A stretch of 64,000 bases of DNA from Anniella stebbinsi (lineage: Eukaryota; Chordata; Lepidosauria; Squamata; Anniellidae). Below the pieces are notes generated by a model that worked only from the letters and a program-made list of their open reading frames with translations, ran no database searches and was not told the origin of the DNA. Positions 46,469 to 57,401 of this stretch are shown here, piece after piece. Position 1 is the stretch's first letter, and every line of letters begins with the position of its first letter. The stretch is taken from contig JARDYH010000007.1 of the NCBI GenBank assembly GCA_029215795.1, positions 80,487,763 to 80,551,762 of the forward strand, read 5' to 3'. Position numbers and translations under genes: made by a program.

Positions 46469-46610
46469 ATGTACATAAGAAGTGCCAAGCTGGATCAGAC
46501 CGAGGATTCATCTAGTCCAGCACTCTGTTCACACAGTAGACAACTAGCTGTCAACCAGGGACCAACAAAGCAGGACATGGTGCAACAGCACCCTCCCACC
46601 CACTGTCTCA
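46469..46610 (-). mobile_element. CR1 3' end fragment
   Basis: TCATCTAGTCCAGCACTCTG, TTCACACAGTAGACAACTAG and CAACAGCACCCTCCCACCC are the inverted CR1 3' UTR, comparable with the plus-strand copy ending at 2740. Confidence 0.7.
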
Positions 46611-46885
46611 GATCCTTAGATGATTTTTCTAAAAGTGCTCAGATTATCCAAAAAACAGAACTGAATGGAATTGTGGGTTAAAAACTTGAGGAAGTAAAAT
46701 GGATTGGAAATAGGCAGTTATGCATCCCTACAAGCATTGGCTCTGTTAATTTTCCAGCATACCACGATATTGCTATTGCCATCCCAGTACAAGAAACTGA
46801 GCAACATTGATTCCATCACATTCAAGGCTCACCAGCAGAAGTTCACAAATGTAGGCTTGGATTACTTAACCGGCCATTATTTGTG

Positions 46886-46893
46886 GTTGTCAC
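46886..46893. repeat. Target-site duplication, left copy, of element 46894-49504
   Basis: GTTGTCAC, exact copy at 49505-49512. T2/A7 agree with the hAT pattern. Confidence 0.9.
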
Positions 46894-47007
46894 TAGGGAT
46901 GTGCACTGACCCCCCGGATCGGATCGGATAGCGGATCGGAATCGGACCTGGGGGGTCGGATCAGATCGGATCGGATCGGAGGATGGTCGGATCGGATCGG
47001 ACCGGAT

Positions 47008-48109
47008 GTCCGATCCGGATCGGACGCCATTTTGAATGCTTTTTCCCATAGCCAAGTATTGTTTTACAAAAACGCCTATAACTTTTTCATTTTTAAAGAT
47101 AGAAGGATGAAACTTGGGCACATTATACACTGGTTAGGGATAGTTATCTGTGAGAAATTTCAGAAAGATTGGTGCATGCGTTTTGTGGCAATTAATTGTT
47201 TAATAAATACCCAGAAATGCCTATAACTTTGTCATTTTTAAAGTTACAAACATGAAACTTTGCCACATTGTAGGTGGTACCTTGGGACCTATCTGTGAGA
47301 AATTTCAGAAACTTAGGTGCTTGCCTTGTGTGGCAATTAATTTTAGAAAAATGGGTAGTAGTGGGGTAAATACATTTACGCCTCCCATTTTTTTATTTTT
47401 GAAGATACAAACAGGAAACTTGGGCACATTACAGGTACCACTTGCCTTGATATGTGTGTGAAATTTCAGAAACATTGGAGCTTGCCTTGTGTGGCAATTA
47501 ATTTTTGAAACAATGAGGAAAGAAACACCTATAACTTTGTCATTTTTAAAGTTACACACATGAAACTTTGCCACATTGTAGGTGGTACCTTGGGACCTAT
47601 GTGTGTGAAATTTCAGAAACATAGGTGCTTGCCTTGTGTGGCAATTAATTTTTTAATAAATACCCAGGAATGCCTATAACTTTGTCATTTGTAAAGTTAC
47701 ACACATGAAACTTTGCCACATTGTAGGCGGTACCTTGGGACCTATGTGTGTAAAATTTCAGAAACGTAGGTGCTTGTATTGTGTGGCAATTAATTTTTGA
47801 AACAATGAGGGATTCATTGGACAGCACTTGCCCATAGGGATTCATTGGACAGTACTTGCCCATAGGGATTCATTGGACAGTACTTTCCTATAGGAAATCA
47901 TTGGAAAGCACTTGCCCATAGAAAATCATTGGAAAGCACTTGCCCATTGAGAAATACAGTTATGCCTCCCACTTTTTTATTTTTGAAGATACAAACAGGA
48001 AACTTGGGCACATTGTAGACTGGTTAGGGATAGTTATCTGTGAGAAATTTCAGAAAGATTGGTGCATGCGTTTTGTGGCAATTAATTTTTTAATAAATAC
48101 CCAGGAATG
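47008..48109. repeat. Left arm of the 1.1-kb palindrome
   Basis: Contains about five diverged repeat units plus a 28-bp minisatellite (47818-47945, unit GGATTCATTGGACAGTACTT plus GCCCATAG). Confidence 0.9.
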
Positions 48110-48281
48110 CCTATAACTTTGTCATTTTTAAAGTTACATACATGAAACTTTGCCACATTGTAGGTGGTACCTTGGGACCTATGTGTGTAAAATTTCAAAA
48201 ACGTAGGTGCTTGCCTTGTATGGCAATTAATTTTAGAAAAATGGGTAGTAGTGGGGTAAATACAAATACATTTAATAAATA

Positions 48282-49383
48282 CATTCCTGGGTATTTATTA
48301 AAAAATTAATTGCCACAAAACGCATGCACCAATCTTTCTGAAATTTCTCACAGATAACTATCCCTAACCAGTCTACAATGTGCCCAAGTTTCCTGTTTGT
48401 ATCTTCAAAAATAAAAAAGTGGGAGGCATAACTGTATTTCTCAATGGGCTAGTGCTTTCCAATGATTTTCTATGGGCAAGTGCTTTCCAATGATTTCCTA
48501 TAGGAAAGTACTGTCCAATGAATCCCTATGGGCAAGTACTGTCCAATGAATCCCTATGGGCAAGTGCTGTCCAATGAATCCCTCATTGTTTCAAAAATTA
48601 ATTGCCACACAATACAAGCACCTACGTTTCTGAAATTTTACACACATAGGTCCCAAGGTACCGCCTACAATGTGGCAAAGTTTCATGTGTGTAACTTTAC
48701 AAATGACAAAGTTATAGGCATTCCTGGGTATTTATTAAAAAATTAATTGCCACACAAGGCAAGCACCTATGTTTCTGAAATTTCACACACATAGGTCCCA
48801 AGGTACCACCTACAATGTGGCAAAGTTTCATGTGTGTAACTTTAAAAATGACAAAGTTATAGGTGTTTCTTTCCTCATTGTTTCAAAAATTAATTGCCAC
48901 ACAAGGCAAGCTCCAATGTTTCTGAAATTTCACACACATATCAAGGCAAGTGGTACCTGTAATGTGCCCAAGTTTCCTGTTTGTATCTTCAAAAATAAAA
49001 AAATGGGAGGCGTAAATGTATTTACCCCACTACTACCCATTTTTCTAAAATTAATTGCCACACAAGGCAAGCACCTAAGTTTCTGAAATTTCTCACAGAT
49101 AGGTCCCAAGGTACCACCTACAATGTGGCAAAGTTTCATGTATGTAACTTTAAAAATGACAAAGTTATAGGCATTTCTGGGTATTTATTAAACAATTAAT
49201 TGCCACAAAACGCATGCACCAATCTTTCTGAAATTTCTCACAGATAACTATCCCTAACCAGTGTATAATGTGCCCAAGTTTCATCCTTCTATCTTTAAAA
49301 ATGAAAAAGTTATAGGCGTTTTTGTAAAACAATACTTGGCTATGGGAAAAAGCATTCAAAATGGCGTCCGATCCGGATCGGAC
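48282..49383. repeat. Right arm of the 1.1-kb palindrome
   Basis: Reverse complement of 47008-48109. In the 28-bp-repeat part the two arms differ at a single base out of about 150 (TTGCCC against TAGCCC), pointing to recent origin or ongoing conversion. Confidence 0.9.
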
Positions 49384-49504
49384 CTCGTCGGATCGGATCG
49401 GATCGGATCGGAGGTTGATCGGATCGGATCGGATTGGATTTTCCCGATTTTGGGGCGGATCGGATTCGGATCGTGGATCGGATCCGATCCGATGCACACC
49501 CCTC

Positions 49505-50145
49505 GTTGTCACCAATCCCCTCACCTCATGTCTCTTGAGTCATCTGTCATGCACAGAAAGCTTGGGAGAGAGGCAATATCATCTCTCATGCATGCAGGTA
49601 TAGAGAAAGTAAGAAACACTGGGAATCTCTCCTGCTAATTATCCAATAACATTGCAGAGGAAATGAGACCTCTAGGGCAAGGTGTGGTGCTGGATGTCCT
49701 GTTCACCAAAGGGTTGGGTGCATTCACCCCTGGCAAGCTGGAGTGTGGATTTCTGGACCCCTAACCAATAACTACTGGCCAAAAGGCCCTGTTTATTCTA
49801 AGATTTCTATTCAAACAAACAGAGGTGCCTGCTTTAAATCTGAGCCTTATTTGCCTACCTGGAAGCCACTATTAGCTGTGATGGCATTCCAGAACTTCTT
49901 GAATTTATTATTCTCACGATACTTTCCCATAGCTATGTTGGCTATGGAATGCTGGGACATTTTTCTCTTTCTAAACATGCATAGGATTGTGCCCTTAATC
50001 TTTCTAAGAAAGGAAATACTCCTGGAACAAAACATCTATGCATTTCATCTAGATTCTATGATCTTATATCAAATGTGACACATGTAGAAACTGAGTTTCT
50101 AAAGTAAAAACTGGAAAGACACGCTTGTTCTTGGTGTGTTAATAC
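49505..50145. other. No gene recognised
   Basis: Sequence between two TIR elements with no identifiable repeat or exon. Confidence 0.45.
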
Positions 50146-50811
50146 TAGGGATGTGCATGGCCGAAAATATCGTATCGTTTTCGGAAATTCCGATATAAAA
50201 AATTATTGGATCCGATCATATCAGGTGGTACCCGGATTTGATTGGATCTGATATCCAATAAATATCAGAAGTTCCGATCCGATTATGGACCGCCATTTCA
50301 GGTGTTTTCCCCATAGGCTTGCATTGGGGGAAAGAAAGCTTTCCCCCAATGCAAGTCTATGGGGGAAACACTGGGCCGGCCCTCCCTCCCCCACCCCACT
50401 CACGCTCCTTACCTATTGCCGTCCCCTGCTGCCTCCGCTGGCCTCCACTGCTCCCAGACTACTGAGAATTAGGCTTTGTGGCCTAGTTCTCAGTAGAGTG
50501 ACGACGTGCCGGGTGACATCATCACCCAGTGCGTCATCACTCTACTGAGAACTAGGCCACAAAACCTAATTCTCAGTAGTCCGGGAGCAGCGGAGGCCAG
50601 TGGAGGCAGCAGGGAAGGTCGCAGGTAAGGAGTGCGAGTGGGGGGAAGGGAGGGCCGGCCCTAAACTGGTTATATAGTTATCGGACATATGGATTTCGGA
50701 TCTGATAAGATAGGGCCTCCTTAGAAAAGTACTGTTATCGTTAATCGGATGTCCGATAACGCCATTCTTGGATTGTTATCAGACATCGGAACGATATGAT
50801 ACACATCCCTA
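50146..50811. mobile_element. hAT-like foldback element with perfect 8-bp duplication
   Basis: Termini TAGGGATGTGCATGGCCG and ATACACATCCCTA, with GTTAATAC at 50138-50145 and again at 50812-50819. Subterminal arms carry ATCGGA/TCCGAT words. The inner stem has CTCCTTACCTATTGCCG mirrored by a GTCGCAGGTAAGGAG border and a centre GGGTGACATCATCACCC. No protein. Confidence 0.9.
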
Positions 50812-50819
50812 GTTAATAC

Positions 50820-51689
50820 CAGGAATTTTGTAAACTCACAATTTCCTTGGTGGCACTTTGTTCCTGGAATATGGCATCGGATATGTTACCTGCTGATCCA
50901 TGGTCTAGATAAATACAGAAATCCCATCTCATGAAGTCCTTAAGACAAGGACAATTCTGTCAGAGTGTGCGATGACAGTGCCACAAGCCATAACATGTAG
51001 AGACTGTGTGATGCAGCCAAACTTCTATGGAATTCTCAAATTTCCAGGGTGAACGTGTATGCTTCACTGAAAGCATTGGAACTTTTTGGATGGTTGGAAC
51101 TTCTATATCCAACTCTATCTGACTATTTTGATGATGGTAGCAGTAGCACAAAGAAATTCATGGAAAAAGTATATGCTTACAAAAAGACATGCCATTCAAA
51201 AATCAATTTCTCGTCTATTTGTTGCTGTAGATGGCACACTTGAATACGCTATTTGCTGCTAGTGATATGCTTTTCTGACCCCTTGCTACTAGCGATACGC
51301 TTTTCTATATTCTCTGACCAATTAAATGCATCTGTAGTGCAAGATCAACAAAAGGAGGCATTATGCCTTAACACGATCGGCAAACAAAAGCCATATGAGT
51401 TGCATCTATTGTCAATGCACAGATTCGGCTTTTCATTATTCTATTTCATTATTGCTGGAGTGTGCTAGAATGCTCTCTTGTCCTTGAGGAAGCTCTGAAC
51501 ATATGCATATCCTTCCTGTTCATGTTTCAGCTAAGCTAATCCATGTGACGACAAAGGAGGCATCCCATATGGGATGGGGGTGGAGAGAGTTTTGCTATCT
51601 GATGTTACTACCCCACCCCACCCCTAAAAGAAACCCCAAACATGACATTGGTTTTAGTCTCAAAGTAGTACTATAATAAATGAAAGTTT
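50820..51689. other. No gene recognised
   Basis: A plus-strand frame at 51040-51243 (ASLKALELFGWLELLYPTLS) follows a TTTCCAG acceptor-like site but has no donor and no recognised family. Confidence 0.4.
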
Positions 51690-51920
51690 GATTTAATTAT
51701 TTCATCTACACCTGCCTTTTTTCCTGTTGCAGGGAACCCAAGGTGATTTGCACGGCCCTCCTCTTTTCCATTTTATCCTAACAACAACCCTGTGAGGTAG
51801 GTAAGGCAGAGAGTCAGTTACTGCTCCAAAGTCACCTAGTGAGCTTCATGGCCAAGTAGGGAACTAGAAGCTGGATCTCCCGAGTTCCAGCCCATCACTC
51901 GAACCACCACAACACGCCGG
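51690..51920 (-). mobile_element. tRNA-derived SINE
   Basis: Inverted order of CAACAACCCTGTGAGGTAGG, GTCACCTAGTGAGCTTCATG and AGAAGCTGGATCTCCCGAGT, the same family as 21735-21962. The A-box region is degraded. Confidence 0.8.
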
Positions 51921-53228
51921 TGTAGTAAATGCTTCTTTTAAGAGGAAGCATTCCTTTTCAGAGTCCCAGCCAGCCATGCCCTCCTCTACAATACTCCATT
52001 CCATTTCCCACCTCCACCATGATTTTCCTTGTTTTCTTTTCCAACAGGTGTGCAACATTCCAGGGCAACTGAACATACTCAGTCCTCATTGGGCTGGTGG
52101 AGGGAATGCCCCCCCTTTGCCCATTTAAAGGGATTTTCTGTACTTTTGCCAACCTTGAGGTCCCCCCCCAAAAAAAGCATGCTGATGCCTCTTTCTTGTT
52201 TCTGAGTCTCTGTGTTACAGCTCAATTTCTGTCTGCACTTTTCATCATGTGAGTTCGCTATTAGACAGAGTGATTGCATCTAACCTATAATTGCATCTCA
52301 CCACTGGAGAAGAGAGAAAGAACTGATCTTTGTGAGAATTGGTGAGGAAGAGAGATGTGGCCTTTGGGTTTGAGTCACTTCAGAAAATTAAAAATATTAA
52401 ATCAATAAAGCCCTGACATTTCTGCCTCGAAATGAAAGAATCATGTCATTGATTCTGCTACATAATGTAGCGGGGTCAAGCAGCATAAAGCATGGAGCTT
52501 GTGAGCCATCCATCAAGCTCTTGTAATGCTGTTTTTATACCCCACGTTGCCCTGAATTCAGATGGAATTGCCCTTGCAAAAGGAGCTTAGAGATGAACTC
52601 TTCCCATTTGGGCAAGGGAAGGTGGCCCATTTGCTAATCAGAGTTGAAGAACTGACAGGAAACTCCTCTACCAAACAGTAGATTGGATACGTACTCTCAA
52701 AACTTTCAGAATTTGGAGTTTAACTTAAGTGATTCGGTGCAAACATGCCTTTAAACAAACAACTGCAAAAATACAAATATTGCAAGACCAAAGAATCAGT
52801 ATTGCAACAGCATTAGGGTGGGGGAATGATTGCAGGAACCCCCAGATGAAAACACTGCAGGTTTGGGGGTGGGGTGGGGGTCAGAACCTCCTCATTCAGT
52901 TTCAGAACTACTGTCTACATCATTTGAAGGCAGCACCATCATGAAACAATCCAAGAAACAACAGTAGCATATACATAAAAAGGAGAGATCTTTTTAAAAA
53001 AATGCCCAGTGATTTTTAGTTACAATAGGGCACATTTGCATTCCCTATTTGCTACTAGCGACCTGTTATTTAAAAAACAGAGTCCAGTGTATTGTGTGCA
53101 ACAGTGGCCCTAACCAAATATGAGGGTAAGGGGTGCAGGAGCACATTTCTCCTTCACATTTTCTCCCTAGTTTCTATTTATACCGACCTTGGTCAGTGAC
53201 ATTTTGCTGTTCAAAACAGAGTCCAAGG
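51921..53228. other. No gene recognised
   Basis: Unremarkable AT-leaning sequence. A GGGGTGGGG tract lies near 52865. Confidence 0.45.
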
Positions 53229-53896
53229 CCTAATCCACACCAAGCAAGAAAAAAACACTATGAAAGCAGTATGAAAGTGGTATACAGTATAAGAGGCAGG
53301 AGCCACACTACTGCTTTACAGTGGTATTGAAGTGCACTGACAACTGTTGGGGCCCATTGACACATTCCATATAGTGCCTTCATACCTAGGGTGACCAACT
53401 GTCAGGATTTCCCCGGATTTGTCCTGGTTTTTGTTCTATTCTGGGTGTCGGGGGATTTTCTGTAATTTTCTATAATGTCCTGGAAAGACACGCTTTCCCT
53501 TTAAAGGCTGCATTAGCATGGTGGGAGGGAATGACACACCTTCTGGAGGTGGGTCATTTCCCTCACACTGCTCCAATCAGGGCCTGAAAGGGGAAAGCGT
53601 GTCATTCCCAGACATTATAGAAAAGGCCCTGATTGGAGCAGTGGAGGGTGGGAATTACACACTTTCCCCTCCTCCACCCCATTTCGGGCCTTTAAGTGGT
53701 GGGGGTGAATGACATGCATCCCAGAGGCCCCTGAAAGCTGCTTTCCCACCCCCACCCCACTGGGTGTCCTATTTTTTAGTTTCCCAAATGTGGTCACCCT
53801 ATTCATACCGCTATATCCTGCTTGGTGTGGCTCCTGCCTCTTATATGCCGCTTTCATACCGCTTTCATAGTGCTATATCCTGCTTGATCTAGATCT
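53229..53896. mobile_element. Outer TIR element interrupted by a TAGGGTGACC element
   Basis: Left part 53229-53386 (CACACCAAGCAAG, CTATGAAAGCAGTATGAAAG, AGAGGCAGGAGCCACAC) is mirrored by the right part 53802-53896 (GTGTGGCTCCTGCCTCTTAT, CCGCTTTCATAGTGCTATAT, CCTGCTTGATC). The insertion at 53387-53801 splits it. Confidence 0.8.
53387..53801. mobile_element. TAGGGTGACC element with perfect 8-bp duplication
   Basis: TAGGGTGACCAACTGTCAGG at the left and ATGTGGTCACCCTA at the right. TTCATACC flanks both sides (53379-53386, 53802-53809). The interior has repeated inverted words of the GGAATGACACACCTTCTGGA and GTGTCATTCCC type. Confidence 0.9.
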
Positions 53897-54549
53897 GGCC
53901 CAACTGGTGTAGATCTGGCCCACCACCAACACTGCAGAGGACAGCACTTTAAAATTGTCTTGCGGCACTGGTTCTTGCCTTCATCTGTCCTCCCATGCTT
54001 CATGGTGATGCCTGGAGCAAGTCCTTCACCCGTCAGCATGATGAGATTGACACTGATCTTGGCTTCTATCTAAGCCCAGATGCTGCAACTCTCCATCTCT
54101 GTGCCCTGGTTCTCTACACTCAACTGAGTAAGATAAGGTTTGACCTTAGTTTTAGAAACAATGTATCTGCCAGGGAGGGCTCAGCTGTGGGCAACAGTCT
54201 TTAGATAAGCCAAGAACCAGCATTCATGAGCCATGGGGATCAGCTAATACACAGGACAAGGACGCATGGTTAAGAAGTGAGCCAGAAGTCAAAAATGAAG
54301 AACAATGTACAATGCAGGAACACACCAGAGATCAGGAGGACCTTGTTGATCCAGCAAGTGTCAAATGGAACAGGAAGCCCTCTTATACTCCTTCCTGTAC
54401 AGAAGGATCCAAGGGTCAGCCTGAGTGAGTGGATCCAGCCCAGGGCCTGAAGCCATTTCACTGACAAGGTTGCCACCTGCAATTCAATGCTTCACCACAT
54501 GGGGCAGCCATTTGGAGATCCCAGCAGCTCCTGACACAATCTCTTTAAG

Positions 54550-54858
54550 ACAGTGGTGCAGAACCTCTTACAGCCCGAGGGCCGAATTCCATTTTGGAGA
54601 AACTCTCTAAGGCCATATTACAGCAGTGGGTGGGGCCAAAGGCTAAAAAGGCAGGGGCAAAAAATACCAACATAGTTTAGCTTAAATCTCTTATTGCCAG
54701 TAGCTAAGCTTTAGGAGAGGCTGTCAACCTTTTACAATAGGAGGAGGGGGGAACTACACAAAAGCCAGATGGTTGGTGTTTGGGGAGAAGGGGCTGGGGC
54801 TGGATTGGGACCCCCAGAGGGTCAGAGTGGTTTCCCAAGTCTGAGGTTCTGCACATTT
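54550..54858. mobile_element. Dispersed DNA-element family, copy 3
   Basis: CAGTGGTGCAGAACCTCTTA at the left, GCTTAAATCTCTTATTGCCA, and CTGAGGTTCTGCACATTT at the right. The ends form a short inverted repeat, suggesting a hAT-like element of about 310 bp. Confidence 0.65.
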
Positions 54859-55245
54859 CTATACCGTCCAATAGCCGAAGCTCTCGGGGTAGCTTACAAA
54901 AATTAAAACCATGAAAACCATTAAAAATATAAAACAAACAACAGTATAAAACAATAATACAAGATACAGCATAAAAGCACAACTAGGATAAAACCAAGCC
55001 GCCATGCAGAAATTAATATAGATTTAAAATACAAACTTAAACAGCAAGGTTAAAAATTAAATGGATGAACTGTGAAAATACTGAGAAAATAAAAAGGTCC
55101 TCTTCACCTGGCGTCTAAAGGAGTTCAACGTAGGTGCCAGGCGAACCTCTCTAGGGAGATCATTCCACAGCCAGGATGCCACAGCAGAGAAGGCCCTTCT
55201 TCTGGTAGCCACCTGCCTCACTTCCTTTGGCAGGGGCTCACCCCC
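54859..55245 (-). mobile_element. L2-like LINE 3' fragment
   Basis: TTTCTATACCGTCCAATAGC, an A-rich UTR, then TTCACCTGGCGTCTAAAGGA and CACAGCAGAGAAGGCCCTTC, the inverted 3' end and coding C-terminus. Confidence 0.85.
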
Positions 55246-56464
55246 ATGCCATCCCTAGCAATCACTATGGTGCTCTGAATTAAGTGAGTTTAAAATGCAA
55301 GACTGCACATGCCCTGGCAAACAGTTTTGCTGTTGCTGTTCGAACACATCTGGAAGAAGAATAGGAAAAGGGTTGTGTGCTTCACAAGTGAAATAATATA
55401 GATGGTTGTCCAAATGGTCCCTCCATAAAATCATTACGTCCAGGGTCTAAAATTAACTAACTGCACCACTGTGTCCTTTTTGCACTGCCCAGCATCGGTC
55501 CAACTTGGCCTGTTCATTTTTCTTTCACCTCCCTGGCCCATGTCAGGGCTGCCAGCCAACAACACAACGTTTTCACCAGAGAGGCCTGCTTCTCCTTCTG
55601 CATATGAAAGTGTAACCTTATAAATCACCCCTTTAAATTAAGAAAGCGGGGGAGTAAGCAGGGGTTTAAAGGCAGAAAGACAAATTATCTTTATCAAGTG
55701 AAGGGAAAGAGGGAAACATAAACTGAAAGGAAAACAATATGAAAAAGGAAGACAGAGGAATGATGGCCAACTGCCAACCTCTGTTCAAATAAATTCAGGG
55801 CTCTCTGGAATTGGCAGATATCCAATAAAAACTCATTTTAATCTAAGACCACGAGTCTCCGATGCTAAGCACTCCCCGGAGAGGGAACGGCAATGTAAAA
55901 TATTATTCATCTCCCAAACAGCTAGGGTAGACTGGAGAGGAGAGATAAGACTGCAGTAGTGGCCTCCAATCTTCATTGTCCACTCACAGCGAACAAACCA
56001 AGAGGCAGGAAATGAAGATTATTCCCCAAACCCTAAAAAAAAAAAACCTCCCATAATACATGGATCTGTGGTCACTCCAGCAGTACAAAACCTGGTTGCA
56101 TCGTATTCATTTTACTCAAGCGCAAAAGATGCTGACTAGACTGCCACGGATCTTCAATGACATCTTTCTCCTACCCCCACCTCCAGGGTTTACATTGTTT
56201 TCTCAATCCTTAAAGTGATGAGGAAGTTATGACAACTTCTGTGCCCCGGAATGGAGTACTATCATCAACGTTGTCAGCAAGTGCCCAATGCCCAGAGACA
56301 GGGAAGACAAATAGAGGATTTTCTTATGTGGCTTGGATCAGCTTCGGATGGCATAGTGCCCCTGAACAATACCTACAATGGACATTTGGTTGCTCTTCCA
56401 AATTCTCTCCTGCCTGAACTATGTCCGGTGCATGATACAAAAAGCACAGAGGAGGTTCAGATGT
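55246..56464. other. No gene recognised
   Basis: Contains an A13 run at 56036. Short frames only. Confidence 0.45.
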
Positions 56465-56815
56465 GACAGAATTGCTTGAGAAAACACCAGCGATCAATGA
56501 AGCTGAAAAGAACTGCTCACCAATGGATGCCATCTCCAGGGTATCTCCATGCATCCATTTTGTACCATGTGTACAAAATGATGCGTGGTATGGAGAATTT
56601 GGATAAGGAGACATTTTTCTCCCTCTCTCATAATACTAGAATCCAATGGGGTCATCCCATGAAGCTGATGGCTAGGAGACTCGGGACAGATAAAAGGAAG
56701 GACTTCTTCATGCCGCATGGTTAAGCTATTAAATTCACTGCCAGAAGACATAATGATGGCCACCAATGTGGATGGCTTTAAAAGGAGGTTAGATAACAGG
56801 TTCCCCAAATACATT
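56465..56815 (+). mobile_element. CR1 LINE 3' fragment
   Basis: Degraded frame with VYKMMRGMENLDKETFFS, KRKDFFMPHG and NVDGFKRRLDN-like ends, parallel to the copy at 2118-2740. Confidence 0.8.
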
Positions 56816-56960
56816 ATAATATACATTAAAATGCAATTAAAATTGCTAAAAAGAATATTTTTTAAAAAAAAAATTTAAAAGCAATTAGAAGCAAGATGGC
56901 ACTATAATCACAAACAAACAAAGTGGGAAGCACATTCACTCCAGGAAGGCCTGGTGGGGC

Positions 56961-57401
56961 TAGGGTGACCAACTGTCAGGATTTTCCCTGATTTGCCCTG
57001 GATTTTGTTCTAACCTGGGTGTCAGGGGGGATTTTCTGTAATTTTCTATAATGTCCTGGAATGACACACTTTCCCCTTTAAGGCTGCCATTAGTGTGTGT
57101 GGGAGGGGGGATGATGCGCTTTCTGGAAGCCCCTGTTGGAGCAGTGGGGGGCAGGGATGACATGCTTTCCCCTCCTCCTCTTCAATCAGGGCCCTTAAGG
57201 CCCAAATTGGAGTGGAGGAGGGGAAAACACACTTTCTGGAGCCTTTGGAAAGCATGTCATTCACAACCACCACACTGATGGCAGCTGCCAATAGCATGGT
57301 GGGGGGAATGATGTGCTTTCCGGAGGCCCTGGAAAGCGTGCTTTCCACCCGCCCCCCCCTCGAGAGTCCTCTTTTTTGGTTTCTCAAATATGGTCACCCT
57401 A
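56961..57401. mobile_element. TAGGGTGACC element, second long copy
   Basis: TAGGGTGACCAACTGTCAGG at the left and ATATGGTCACCCTA at the right, with an interior homologous to 53387-53801. Flanking 8-mers GGTGGGGC and CTAGCACC do not match. Confidence 0.8.

Larger units (their letters stand above)
46894..49504. mobile_element. 2.6-kb hAT-like foldback element with 1.1-kb inverted arms
   Basis: Termini TAGGGATGTGCACTGACC and GATGCACACCCCTC (the last base is changed from A), with perfect 8-bp duplications. Subterminal GATCGG repeats follow. Arms 47008-48109 and 48282-49383 are both 1102 bp and differ at very few positions where I compared them; the loop is about 172 bp. The arms are built of diverged copies of a unit containing CCTATAACTTTGTCATTTTT and GAAACTTTGCCACATTGTAG. 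Identical 105-codon and 72-codon frames appear on opposite strands simply because of the inversion. No transposase. Confidence 0.9.

Noticed and set aside
46704..46931. 75-codon plus-strand frame running into the 46894 element
   Set aside because: It crosses the target duplication and the transposon end, so it cannot be an ancestral coding unit.
47305..49086. Identical 105-codon and 72-codon frames on opposite strands
   Set aside because: They are the two arms of one inverted repeat built of tandem non-coding units; no transposase or other domain is visible.
51040..51243. Frame with ASLKALELFGWLELLYPTLS after an acceptor-like TTTCCAG
   Set aside because: No donor, no start context, no recognised family; probably chance or an unrecognised old repeat.
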